Assembly (NCBI GenBank): GCA_964057225.1
Contig: OZ059900.1
Coordinates: forward strand, 24,877,638-24,941,637
Reading direction: 5' to 3'
From: Auanema rhodensis
Lineage: Eukaryota; Nematoda; Chromadorea; Rhabditida; Rhabditidae
Length of the DNA stretch: 64,000 nt
The position numbers were made by a program, and so were the translations under genes. The notes beneath the pieces are model-generated. The model saw only the letters and a program-made list of their open reading frames with translations. It was not told where the DNA came from and ran no database searches. Shown here piece after piece: positions 37,638 through 49,959 of this stretch (the stretch's first letter is position 1; each line of letters starts with the position of its first letter).

Positions 37638-40600
37638 GTATGTAACACGCTGAAATTCGTTGCATTTGACGACTCATATGAACAAAAATCGATTTAATCA
37701 ATATTAGCCATAAGGGGCGTGCCCTCAGAATATGCTAATTTCCTTAATTTTCTAACCCCTGTTTTTTGTCGTGAAAGTGGAACTAGACGTTGTACAAACA
37801 ATTTTGAGCTAGGTTTTATTGACATTGCATGAGTTTGAACACATGAAATCGTAAGTCAAAACCTTGTTTAGAGCGAAATTTCCAAAAACTGGTTTTCCAG
37901 CATAATAAAATATTTCTCATGGGAAATACTGTGTTTTTGTATTTTTCTAGTGTTCAGCATGTAAAATGATTCATTTTAGTATGTAACACGCTGAAATTCG
38001 TTGCATTTGACGACTCATATGAACAAAAATCGATTTAATCAATATTAGCCATAAGGGGCGTGCCCTCAGAATATGCTAATTTCCTTAATTTTCTAACCCC
38101 TGTTTTTTTGTCGTGAAAGTGGAACTAGACGTTGTACGAACAATTTTGAGCTAGGTTTCATTGACATTGCATGAGTTTGAACACATGAAATCGTAAGTCA
38201 AAACCTTGTTTACAGCGAAATTTCCAAAAACTGGTTTTCCAGCATAATAAAATATTTCTCATGGGAAATACTGTGTTTTTGTATTTTTCTAGTGTTCAGC
38301 ATGTAAAATGGTTCATTTTAGTGTATGTAACACGCTGAAATTCGTTGCATTTGACGACTCATATGAACAAAAATCGATTTAATCAATATTAGCCATAAGG
38401 GGCGTGCCCTCAGAATATGCTAATTTCCTTAATTTTCTAACCCCTGTTTTTTTGTCGTGAAAGTGGAACTAGACGTTGTACGAACAATTTTGAGCTAGGT
38501 TTCATTGACATTGCATGAGTTTGAACACATGAAATCGTAAGTCAAAACCTAGTTTACAGCGAAATTTCCAAAAACTGGTTTTCCAGCATAATAAAATATT
38601 TCTCATGGGAAATACTGTGTTTTTGTATTTTTCTAGTGTTCAGCATGTAAAATGATTCATTTTAGTATGTAACACGCTGAAATTCGTTGCATTTGACGAC
38701 TCATATGAACAAAAATCGATTTAATCAATATTAGCCATAAGGGGCGTGCCCTCAGAATATGCTAATTTCCTTAATTTTCTAACCCCTGTTTTTTTGTCGT
38801 GAAAGTGGAACTAGACGTTGTACGAACAATTTTGAGCTAGGTTTCATTGACATTGCATGAGTTTGAACACATGAAATCGTAAGTCAAAACCTTGTTTACA
38901 GCGAAATTTCCAAAAACTGGTTTTCCAGCATAATAAAATATTTCTCATGGGAAATACTACGTTTTTGTATTTTTCTAGTGTTCAGCATGTAAAATGCTTC
39001 ATTTTAGTATGTAACACGCTGAAATTCGTTGCATTTGACGACTCATATGAACAAAAATCGATTTAATCAATATTAGCCATAAGGGGCGTGCCCTCAGAAT
39101 ATGCTAATTCCCTTAATTTTCTAACCCCTGTTTTTTTGTCGTGAAAGTGGAACTAGACGTTGTACGAACAATTTTGAGCTAGGTTTTATTGACATTGCAT
39201 GAGTTTGAACACATGAAATCGTAAGTCAAAACCTTATTTACAGCGAAATTTCCAAAAACTGGTTTTCCAGCATAATAAAATATTTCTCATGGGAAATACT
39301 TTGTTTTTGTATTTTTCTAGTGTTCAGCATGTAAAATGGTTCATTTTAGTGTATGTAACACGCTGAAATTCGTTGCATTTGTTGACTCATATGAACAAAA
39401 ATCGATTTAATCAATATTAGCCATAAGGGGCGTGCCCTCAGAATATGCTAATTTCCTTAATTTTTTAACCCCTGTTTTTTTGTCGTGAAAGTGGAACTAG
39501 ACGTTGTACGAACAATTTTGAGCTAGGTTTCATTGACATTGCATGAGTTTGAACACATGAAATCGTAAGTCAAAACCTTGTTTACAGCGAAATTTCCAAA
39601 AACTGGTTTTCCAGCATAATAAAATATTTCTCATGGGAAATACTGTGTTTTTGTATTTTTCTAGTGTTCAGCATGTAAAATGCTTCATTTTAGTATGTAA
39701 CACGCTGAAATTCGTTGCATTTGACGACTCATATGAACAAAAATCGATTTAATCAATATTAGCCATAAGGGGCGTGCCCTCAGAATATGCTAATTTCCTT
39801 AATTTTCTAACCCCTGTTTTTTTGTCGTGAAAGTGGAACTAGACGTTGTACGAACAATTTTGAGCTAGGTTTCATTGACATTGCATGAGTTTGAACACAT
39901 GAAATCGTAAGTCAAAACCTTGTTTACAGCGAAATTTCCAAAAACTGGTTTTCCAGCATAATAAAATATTTCTCATGGGAAATACTGTGTTTTTGTATTT
40001 TTCTAGTGTTCAGCATGTAAAATGCTTCATTTTAGTATGTAACACGCTGAAATTCGTTGCATTTGACGACTCATATGAACAAAAATCGATTTAATCAATA
40101 TTAGCCATAAGGGGCGTGCCCTCAGAATATGCTAATTTCCTTAATTTTCTAACCCCTGTTTTTTGTCGTGAAAGTGGAACTAGACGTTGTACAAACAATT
40201 TTGAGCTAGGTTTTATTGACATTGCATGAGTTTGAACACATGAAATCGTAAGTCAAAACCTTGTTTAGAGCGAAATTTCCAAAAACTGGTTTTCCAGCAT
40301 AATAAAATATTTCTCATGGGAAATACTGTGTTTTTGTATTTTTCTAGTGTTCAGCATGTAAAATGATTCATTTTAGTATGTAACACGCTGAAATTCGTTG
40401 CATTTGACGACTCATATGAACAAAAATCGATTTAATCAATATTAGCCATAAGGGGCGTGCCCTCAGAATATGCTAATTTCCTTAATTTTCTAACCCCTGT
40501 TTTTTTGTCGTGAAAGTGGAACTAGACGTTGTACGAACAATTTTGAGCTAGGTTTCATTGACATTGCATGAGTTTGAACACATGAAATCGTAAGTCAAAA

Positions 40601-40717
40601 CCTTGTTTACAGCGAAATTTCCAAAAACTGGTTTTCCAGCATAATAAAATATTTCTCATGGGAAATACTGTGTTTTTGTATTTTTCTAGTGTTCAGCATG
40701 TAAAATACTTCATTTAA

Positions 40718-43700
40718 GTATGTAACACGCTGAAATTCGTTGCATTTGACGACTCATATGAACAAAAATCGATTTAATCAATATTAGCCATAAGGGGCGT
40801 GCCCTCAGAATATGCTAATTCCCTTAATTTTCTAACCCCTGTTTTTTTGTCGTGAAAGTGGAACTAGACGTTGTACGAACAATTTTGAGCTAGGTTTCAT
40901 TGACATTGCATGAGTTTGAACACATGAAATCGTAAGTCAAAACCTTATTTACAGCGAAATTTCCAAAAACTGGTTTTCCAGCATAATAAAATATTTCTCA
41001 TGGGAAATACTTTGTTTTTGTATTTTTCTAGTGTTCAGCATGTAAAATGCTTCATTTTAGTATGTAACACGCTGAAATTCGTTGCATTTGACGACTCATA
41101 TGAACAAAAATCGATTTAATCAATATTAGCCATAAGGGGCGTGCCCTCAGAATATGCTAATTTCCTTAATTTTTTAACCACTGTTTTTTTGTCGTGAAAG
41201 TGGAACTAGACGTTGTACGAACAATTTTGAGCTAGGTTTCATTGACATTGCATGAGTTTGAACACATGAAATCGTAAGTCAAAACCTTGTTTACAGCGAA
41301 ATTTCCAAAAACTGGTTTTCCAGCATAATAAAATATTTCTCATGGGAAATACTTTGTTTTTGTATTTTTCTAGTGTTCAGCATGTAAAATGCTTCATTTT
41401 AGTATGTAACACGCTGAAATTCGTTGCATTTGACGACTCATATGAACAAAAATCGATTTAATCAATATTAGCCATAAGGGGCGTGCCCTCAGAATATGCT
41501 AATTTCCTTAATTTTTTAACCACTGTTTTTTTATCGTGAAAGTGGAACTAGACGTTGTACGAACAATTTTGAGCTAGGTTTCATTGACATTGCATGAGTT
41601 TGAACACATGAAATCGTAAGTCAAAACCTTGTTTACAGCGAAATTTCCAAAAACTGGTTTTCCAGCATAATAAAATATTTCTCATGGGAAATACTGTGTT
41701 TTTGTATTTTTTTAGTAATCAGCATGTAAAATGCTTCATTTTAGTATGTAACACGCTGAAATTCGTTGCATTTGACGACTCATATGAACAAAAATCGATT
41801 TAATCAATATTAGCCATAAGGGGCGTGCCCTCAGAATATGCTAATTTCCTTAATTTTCTAACCCCTGTTTTTTGTCGTGAAAGTGGAACTAGACGTTGTA
41901 GGAACAATTTTGAGCTAGTTTTCATTGACATTGCATGAGTTTGAACACATGAAATCGTAAGTCAAAACCTTGTTTACAGCGAAATTTCCAAAAACTGGTT
42001 TTCCAGCATAATAAAATATTTCTCTTGGGAAATACTGTGTTTTTGTATTTTTCTAGTGTTCAGCATGTAAAATACTTCATTTAAGTATGTAACACGCTGA
42101 AATTCGTTGCATTTGACGACTCATATGAACAAAAATCGATTTAATCAATATTAGCCATAAGGGGCGTGCCCTCAGAATATGCTAATTCCCTTAATTTTCT
42201 AACCCCTGTTTTTTTGTCGTGAAAGTGGAACTAGACGTTGTACGAACAATTTTGAGCTGGGTTTCATTGACATTGCATGAGTTTGAACACATGAAATCGT
42301 AAGTCAAAACCTTATTTACAGCGAAATTTCCAAAAACTGGTTTTCCAGCATAATAAAATATTTCTCATGGGAAATACTTTGTTTTTGTATTTTTCTAGTG
42401 TTCAGCATGTAAAATGCTTCATTTTAGTATGTAACACGCTGAAATTCGTTGCATTTGACGACTCATATGAACAAAAATCGATTTAATCAATATTAGCCAT
42501 AAGGGGCGTGCCCTCAGAATATGCTAATTTCCTTAATTTTTTAACCACTGTTTTTTTGTCGTGAAAGTGGAACTAGACGTTGTACGAACAATTTTGAGCT
42601 AGGTTTCATTGACATTGCATGAGTTTGAACACATGAAATCGTAAGTCAAAACCTTATTTACAGCGAAATTTCCAAAAACTGGTTTTCCAGCATAATATAA
42701 TATTTCTCTTGGGAAATACTTTGTTTTTGTATTTTTCTAGTGTTCAGCATGTAAAATGCTTCATTTTAGTATGTAACACGCTGAAATTCGTTGCATTTGA
42801 CGACTCATATGAACAAAAATCGATTTAATCAATATTAGCCATAAGGGGCGTGCCCTCAGAATATGCTAATTTCCTTAATTTTTTAACCACTGTTTTTTTG
42901 TCGTGAAAGTGGAACTAGACGTTGTACGAACAATTTTGAGCTAGGTTTCATTGACATTGCATGAGTTTGAACACATGAAATCGTAAGTCAAAACCTTGTT
43001 TACAGCGAAATTTCCAAAAACTGGTTTTCCAGCATAATAAAATATTTCTCATGGGAAATACTGTGTTTTTGTATTTTTCTAGTGTTCAGCATGTAAAATG
43101 GTTCATTTTAGTGTATGTAACACGCTGAAATTCGTTGCATTTGACGACTCATATGAACAAAAATCGATTTAATCAATATTAGCCATAAGGGGCGTGCCCT
43201 CAGAATATGCTAATTTCCTTAATTTTCTAACCCCTGTTTTTTTGTCGTGAAAGTGGAACTAGACGTTGTACGAACAATTTTGAGCTAGGTTTCATTGACA
43301 TTGCATGAGTTTGAACACATGAAATCGTAAGTCAAAACCTTGTTTACAGCGAAATTTCCAAAAACTGGTTTTCCAGCATAATAAAATATTTCTCATGGGA
43401 AATACTTTGTTTTTGTATTTTTCTAGTGTTCAGCATGTAAAATGCTTCATTTTAGTATGTAACACGCTGAAATTCGTTGCATTTGACGACTCATATGAAC
43501 AAAAATCGATTTAATCAATATTAGCCATAAGGGGCGTGCCCTCAGAATATGCTAATTTCCTTAATTTTTTAACCACTGTTTTTTTATCGTGAAAGTGGAA
43601 CTAGACGTTGTACGAACAATTTTGAGCTAGGTTTCATTGACATTGCATGAGTTTGAACACATGAAATCGTAAGTCAAAACCTTGTTTACAGCGAAATTTC

Positions 43701-46700
43701 CAAAAACTGGTTTTCCAGCATAATAAAATATTTCTCATGGGAAATACTGTGTTTTTGTATTTTTTTAGTAATCAGCATGTAAAATGCTTCATTTTAGTAT
43801 GTAACACGCTGAAATTCGTTGCATTTGACGACTCATATGAACAAAAATCGATTTAATCAATATTAGCCATAAGGGGCGTGCCCTCAGAATATGCTAATTT
43901 CCTTAATTTTCTAACCCCTGTTTTTTGTCGTGAAAGTGGAACTAGACGTTGTAGGAACAATTTTGAGCTAGTTTTCATTGACATTGCATGAGTTTGAACA
44001 CATGAAATCGTAAGTCAAAACCTTGTTTACAGCGAAATTTCCAAAAACTGGTTTTCCAGCATAATAAAATATTTCTCTTGGGAAATACTGTGTTTTTGTG
44101 TTTTTCTAGTGTTCAGCATGTAAAATACTTCATTTAAGTATGTAACACGCTGAAATTCGTTGCATTTGACGACTCATATGAACAAAAATCGATTTAATCA
44201 ATATTAGCCATAAGGGGCGTGCCCTCAGAATATGCTAATTCCCTTAATTTTCTAACCCCTGTTTTTTTGTCGTGAAAGTGGAACTAGACGTTGTACGAAC
44301 AATTTTGAGCTGGGTTTCATTGACATTGCATGAGTTTGAACACATGAAATCGTAAGTCAAAACCTTATTTACAGCGAAATTTCCAAAAACTGGTTTTCCA
44401 GCATAATAAAATATTTCTCATGGGAAATACTTTGTTTTTGTATTTTTCTAGTGTTCAGCATGTAAAATGCTTCATTTTAGTATGTAACACGCTGAAATTC
44501 GTTGCATTTGACGACTCATATGAACAAAAATCGATTTAATCAATATTAGCCATAAGGGGCGTGCCCTCAGAATATGCTAATTTCCTTAATTTTTTAACCA
44601 CTGTTTTTTTGTCGTGAAAGTGGAACTAGACGTTGTACGAACAATTTTGAGCTAGGTTTCATTGACATTGCATGAGTTTGAACACATGAAATCGTAAGTC
44701 AAAACCTTATTTACAGCGAAATTTCCAAAAACTGGTTTTCCAGCATAATAAAATATTTCTCTTGGGAAATACTTTGTTTTTGTATTTTTCTAGTGTTCAG
44801 CATGTAAAATGCTTCATTTTAGTATGTAACACGCTGAAATTCGTTGCATTTGACGACTCATATGAACAAAAATCGATTTAATCAATATTAGCCATAAGGG
44901 GCGTGCCCTCAGAATATGCTAATTTCCTTAATTTTTTAACCACTGTTTTTTTGTCGTGAAAGTGGAACTAGACGTTGTACGAACAATTTTGAGCTAGGTT
45001 TCATTGACATTGCATGAGTTTGAACACATGAAATCGTAAGTCAAAACCTTGTTTACAGCGAAATTTCCAAAAACTGGTTTTCCAGCATAATAAAATATTT
45101 CTCATGGGAAATACTGTGTTTTTGTATTTTTCTAGTGTTCAGCATGTAAAATGCTTCATTTTAGTATGTAACACGGTGAAATTCGTTGCATTTGACGACT
45201 CATATGAACAAAAATCGATTTAATCAATATTAGCCATAAGGGGCGTGCCCTCAGAATATGCTAATTTCCTTAATTTTCTAACCCCTGTTTTTTGTCGTGA
45301 AAGTGGAACTAGACGTTGTACGAACAATTTTGAGCTAGGTTTCATTGACATTGCATGAGTTTGAACACATGAAATCGTAAGTCAAAACCTTGTTTACAGC
45401 GAAATTTCCAAAAACTGGTTTTCCAGCATAATAAAATATTTCTCATGGGAAATACTGTGTTTTTGTATTTTTCTAGTGTTCAGCATGTAAAATGGTTCAT
45501 TTTAGTGTATGTAACACGCTGAAATTCGTTGCATTTGACGACTCATATGAACAAAAATCGATTTAATCAATATTAGCCATAAGGGGCGTGCCCTCAGAAT
45601 ATGCTAATTTCCTTAATTTTCTAACCCCTGTTTTTTTGTCGTGAAAGTGGAACTAGACGTTGTACGAACAATTTTGAGCTAGGTTTCATTGACATTGCAT
45701 GAGTTTGAACACATGAAATCGTAAGTCAAAACCTTGTTTACAGCGAAATTTCCAAAAACTGGTTTTCCAGCATAATAAAATATTTCTCATGGGAAATACT
45801 GTGTTTTTGTATTTTTCTAGTGTTCAGCATGTAAAATGGTTCATTTTAGTGTATGTAACACGCTGAAATTCGTTGCATTTGACGACTCATATGAACAAAA
45901 ATCGATTTAATCAATATTAGCCATAAGGGGCGTGCCCTCAGAATATGCTAATTTCCTTAATTTTCTAACCCCTGTTTTTTTGTCGTGAAAGTGGAACTAG
46001 ACGTTGTACGAACAATTTTGAGCTAGGTTTCATTGACATTGCATGAGTTTGAACACATGAAATCGTAAGTCAAAACCTTATTTACAGCGAAATTTCCAAA
46101 AACTGGTTTTCCAGCATAATAAAATATTTCTCATGGGAAATACTTTGTTTTTGTATTTTTCTAGTGTTCAGCATGTAAAATGCTTCATTTTAGTATGTAA
46201 CACGCTGAAATTCGTTGCATTTGACGACTCATATGAACAAAAATCGATTTAATCAATATTAGCCATAAGGGGCGTGCCCTCAGAATATGCTAATTTCCTT
46301 AATTTTTTAACCCCTGTTTTTTTGTCGTGAAAGTGGAACTAGACGTTGTACGAACAATTTTGAGCTAGGTTTCATTGACATTGCATGAGTTTGAACACAT
46401 GAAATCGTAAGTCAAAACCTAGTTTACAGCGAAATTTCCAAAAACTGGTTTTCCAGCATAATAAAATATTTCTCATGGGAAATACTGTGTTTTTGTATTT
46501 TTCTAGTGTTCAGCATGTAAAATGATTCATTTTAGTATGTAACACGCTGAAATTCGTTGCATTTGACGACTCATATGAACAAAAATCGATTTAATCAATA
46601 TTAGCCATAAGGGGCGTGCCCTCAGAATATGCTAATTTCCTTAATTTTCTAACCCCTGTTTTTTTGTCGTGAAAGTGGAACTAGACGTTGTACGAACAAT

Positions 46701-49700
46701 TTTGAGCTAGGTTTCATTGACATTGCATGAGTTTGAACACATGAAATCGTAAGTCAAAACCTAGTTTACAGCGAAATTTCCAAAAACTGGTTTTCCAGCA
46801 TAATAAAATATTTCTCATGGGAAATACTGTGTTTTTGTATTTTTCTAGTGTTCCGCATGTAAAATGATTCATTTTAGTATGTAACACGCTGAAATTCGTT
46901 GCATTTGACGACTCATATGAACAAAAATCGATTTAATCAATATTAGCCATAAGGGGCGTGCCCTCAGAATATGCTAATTTCCTTAATTTTCTAACCCCTG
47001 TTTTTTTGTCGTGAAAGTGGAACTAGACGTTGTACGAACAATTTTGAGCTAGGTTTCATTGACATTGCATGAGTTTGAACACATGAAATCGTAAGTCAAA
47101 ACCTTGTTTACAGCGAAATTTCCAAAAACTGGTTTTCCAGCATAATAAAATATTTCTCATGGGAAATACTGTGTTTTTGTATTTTTCTAGTGTTCAGCAT
47201 GTAAAATGGTTCATTTTAGTGTATGTAACACGCTGAAATTCGTTGCATTTGACGACTCATATGAACAAAAATCGATTTAATCAATATTAGCCATAAGGGA
47301 CGTGCCCTCAGAATATGCTAATTTCCTTAATTTTCTAACCCCTGTTTTTCTGTCGTGAAAGTGGAACTAGACGTTGTACGAACAATTTTGAGCTAGGTTT
47401 CATTGACATTGCATGAGTTTGAACTCATGAAATCGTAAGTCAAAACCTTGTTTACAGCGAAATTTCCAAAAACTGGTTTTCCAGCATAATAAAATATTTC
47501 TCATGGGAAATACTACGTTTTTGTATTTTTCTAGTGTTCAGCATGTAAAATGCTTCATTTTAGTATGTAACACGCTGAAATTCGTTGCATTTGACGACTC
47601 ATATGAACAAAAATCGATTTAATCAATATTAGCCATAAGGGGCGTGCCCTCAGAATATGCTAATTTCCTTAATTTTCTAACCCCTGTTTTTTTGTCGTGA
47701 AAGTGGAACTAGACGTTGTACGAACAATTTTGAGCTAGGTTTCATTGACATTGCATGAGTTTGAACACATGAAATCGTAAGTCAAAACCTTGTTTACAGC
47801 GAAATTTCCAAAAACTGGTTTTCCAGCATAATAAAATATTTCTCATGGGAAATACTGTGTTTTTGTATTTTTCTAGTGTTCAGCATGTAAAATGGTTCAT
47901 TTTAGTGTATGTAACACGCTGAAATTCGTTGCATTTGACGACTCATATGAACAAAAATCGATTTAATCAATATTAGCCATAAGGGGCGTGCCCTCAGAAT
48001 ATGCTAATTTCCTTAATTTTCTAACCCCTGTTTTTTTGTCGTGAAAGTGGAACTAGACGTTGTACGAACAATTTTGAGCTAGGTTTCATTGACATTGCAT
48101 GAGTTTGAACACATGAAATCGTAAGTCAAAACCTAGTTTACAGCGAAATTTCCAAAAACTGGTTTTCCAGCATAATAAAATATTTCTCATGGGAAATACT
48201 GTGTTTTTGTATTTTTCTAGTGTTCAGCATGTAAAATGATTCATTTTAGTATGTAACACGCTGAAATTCGTTGCATTTGACGACTCATATGAACAAAAAT
48301 CGATTTAATCAATATTAGCCATAAGGGGCGTGCCCTCAGAATATGCTAATTTCCTTAATTTTCTAACCCCTGTTTTTTTGTCGTGAAAGTGGAACTAGAC
48401 GTTGTACGAACAATTTTGAGCTAGGTTTCATTGACATTGCATGAGTTTGAACACATGAAATCGTAAGTCAAAACCTTGTTTACAGCGAAATTTCCAAAAA
48501 CTGGTTTTCCAGCATAATAAAATATTTCTCATGGGAAATACTACGTTTTTGTATTTTTCTAGTGTTCAGCATGTAAAATGCTTCATTTTAGTATGTAACA
48601 CGCTGAAATTCGTTGCATTTGACGACTCATATGAACAAAAATCGATTTAATCAATATTAGCCATAAGGGGCGTGCCCTCAGAATATGCTAATTCCCTTAA
48701 TTTTCTAACCCCTGTTTTTTTGTCGTGAAAGTGGAACTAGACGTTGTACGAACAATTTTGAGCTAGGTTTTATTGACATTGCATGAGTTTGAACACATGA
48801 AATCGTAAGTCAAAACCTTATTTACAGCGAAATTTCCAAAAACTGGTTTTCCAGCATAATAAAATATTTCTCATGGGAAATACTTTGTTTTTGTATTTTT
48901 CTAGTGTTCAGCATGTAAAATGGTTCATTTTAGTGTATGTAACACGCTGAAATTCGTTGCATTTGTTGACTCATATGAACAAAAATCGATTTAATCAATA
49001 TTAGCCATAAGGGGCGTGCCCTCAGAATATGCTAATTTCCTTAATTTTTTAACCCCTGTTTTTTTGTCGTGAAAGTGGAACTAGACGTTGTACGAACAAT
49101 TTTGAGCTAGGTTTCATTGACATTGCATGAGTTTGAACACATGAAATCGTAAGTCAAAACCTTGTTTACAGCGAAATTTCCAAAAACTGGTTTTCCAGCA
49201 TAATAAAATATTTCTCATGGGAAATACTGTGTTTTTGTATTTTTCTAGTGTTCAGCATGTAAAATGCTTCATTTTAGTATGTAACACGCTGAAATTCGTT
49301 GCATTTGACGACTCATATGAACAAAAATCGATTTAATCAATATTAGCCATAAGGGGCGTGCCCTCAGAATATGCTAATTTCCTTAATTTTCTAACCCCTG
49401 TTTTTTTGTCGTGAAAGTGGAACTAGACGTTGTACGAACAATTTTGAGCTAGGTTTCATTGACATTGCATGAGTTTGAACACATGAAATCGTAAGTCAAA
49501 ACCTTGTTTACAGCGAAATTTCCAAAAACTGGTTTTCCAGCATAATAAAATATTTCTCATGGGAAATACTGTGTTTTTGTATTTTTCTAGTGTTCAGCAT
49601 GTAAAATGCTTCATTTTAGTATGTAACACGCTGAAATTCGTTGCATTTGACGACTCATATGAACAAAAATCGATTTAATCAATATTAGCCATAAGGGGCG

Positions 49701-49959
49701 TGCCCTCAGAATATGCTAATTTCCTTAATTTTCTAACCCCTGTTTTTTGTCGTGAAAGTGGAACTAGACGTTGTACAAACAATTTTGAGCTAGGTTTTAT
49801 TGACATTGCATGAGTTTGAACACATGAAATCGTAAGTCAAAACCTTGTTTAGAGCGAAATTTCCAAAAACTGGTTTTCCAGCATAATAAAATATTTCTCA
49901 TGGGAAATACTGTGTTTTTGTATTTTTCTAGTGTTCAGCATGTAAAATGATTCATTTTA
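40718..49959 (+). repeat. Large HOR copy 2: 27 monomers, 9,242 bp, internally rearranged
   Basis: Monomers start at 40718, 41060, 41402, 41744, 42085, 42427, 42769, 43113, 43455, 43797, 44138, 44480, 44822, 45164, 45507, 45851, 46193, 46535, 46877, 47221, 47563, 47907, 48249, 48591, 48935, 49277 and 49619. The offset to copy 1 is 11,293 bp from 40718, 10,952 bp from 43113 after a monomer is lost in a fusion at 42769, 11,293 again from 44138 because an extra B-like unit sits at 43797, and 11,637 from 45851 because an extra F sits at 45507. From 48591 it matches 39007-40375, so the six monomers corresponding to 36954-39006 are absent. Confidence 0.92.

Larger units (their letters stand above)
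29425..40717 (+). repeat. Large HOR copy 1: 33 monomers, 11,293 bp
   Basis: Monomers start at 29425, 29767, 30109, 30451, 30792, 31134, 31476, 31818, 32161, 32503, 32845, 33187, 33529, 33871, 34214, 34556, 34898, 35240, 35584, 35926, 36270, 36612, 36954, 37296, 37638, 37979, 38323, 38665, 39007, 39351, 39693, 40035 and 40376. Rare marks recur in the next copy: 'ttatcgtg' with 'agtaatcag' (30109, 32503); 'gctagttttc' (30451); 'gctgggtttc' (30792, 32845); 'cacggtgaa' (31818, 33871); K monomers (34556, 34898, 36270, 38323), 34898 also with 'gttccgcatg'; 'gggacgtg' with 'gaactcatg' (35584); 'catttgttgac' (39351). Inside this copy 30109-31817 is repeated in shortened form at 32503-33870, and 35926-36953 at 37979-39006. 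Confidence 0.92.
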
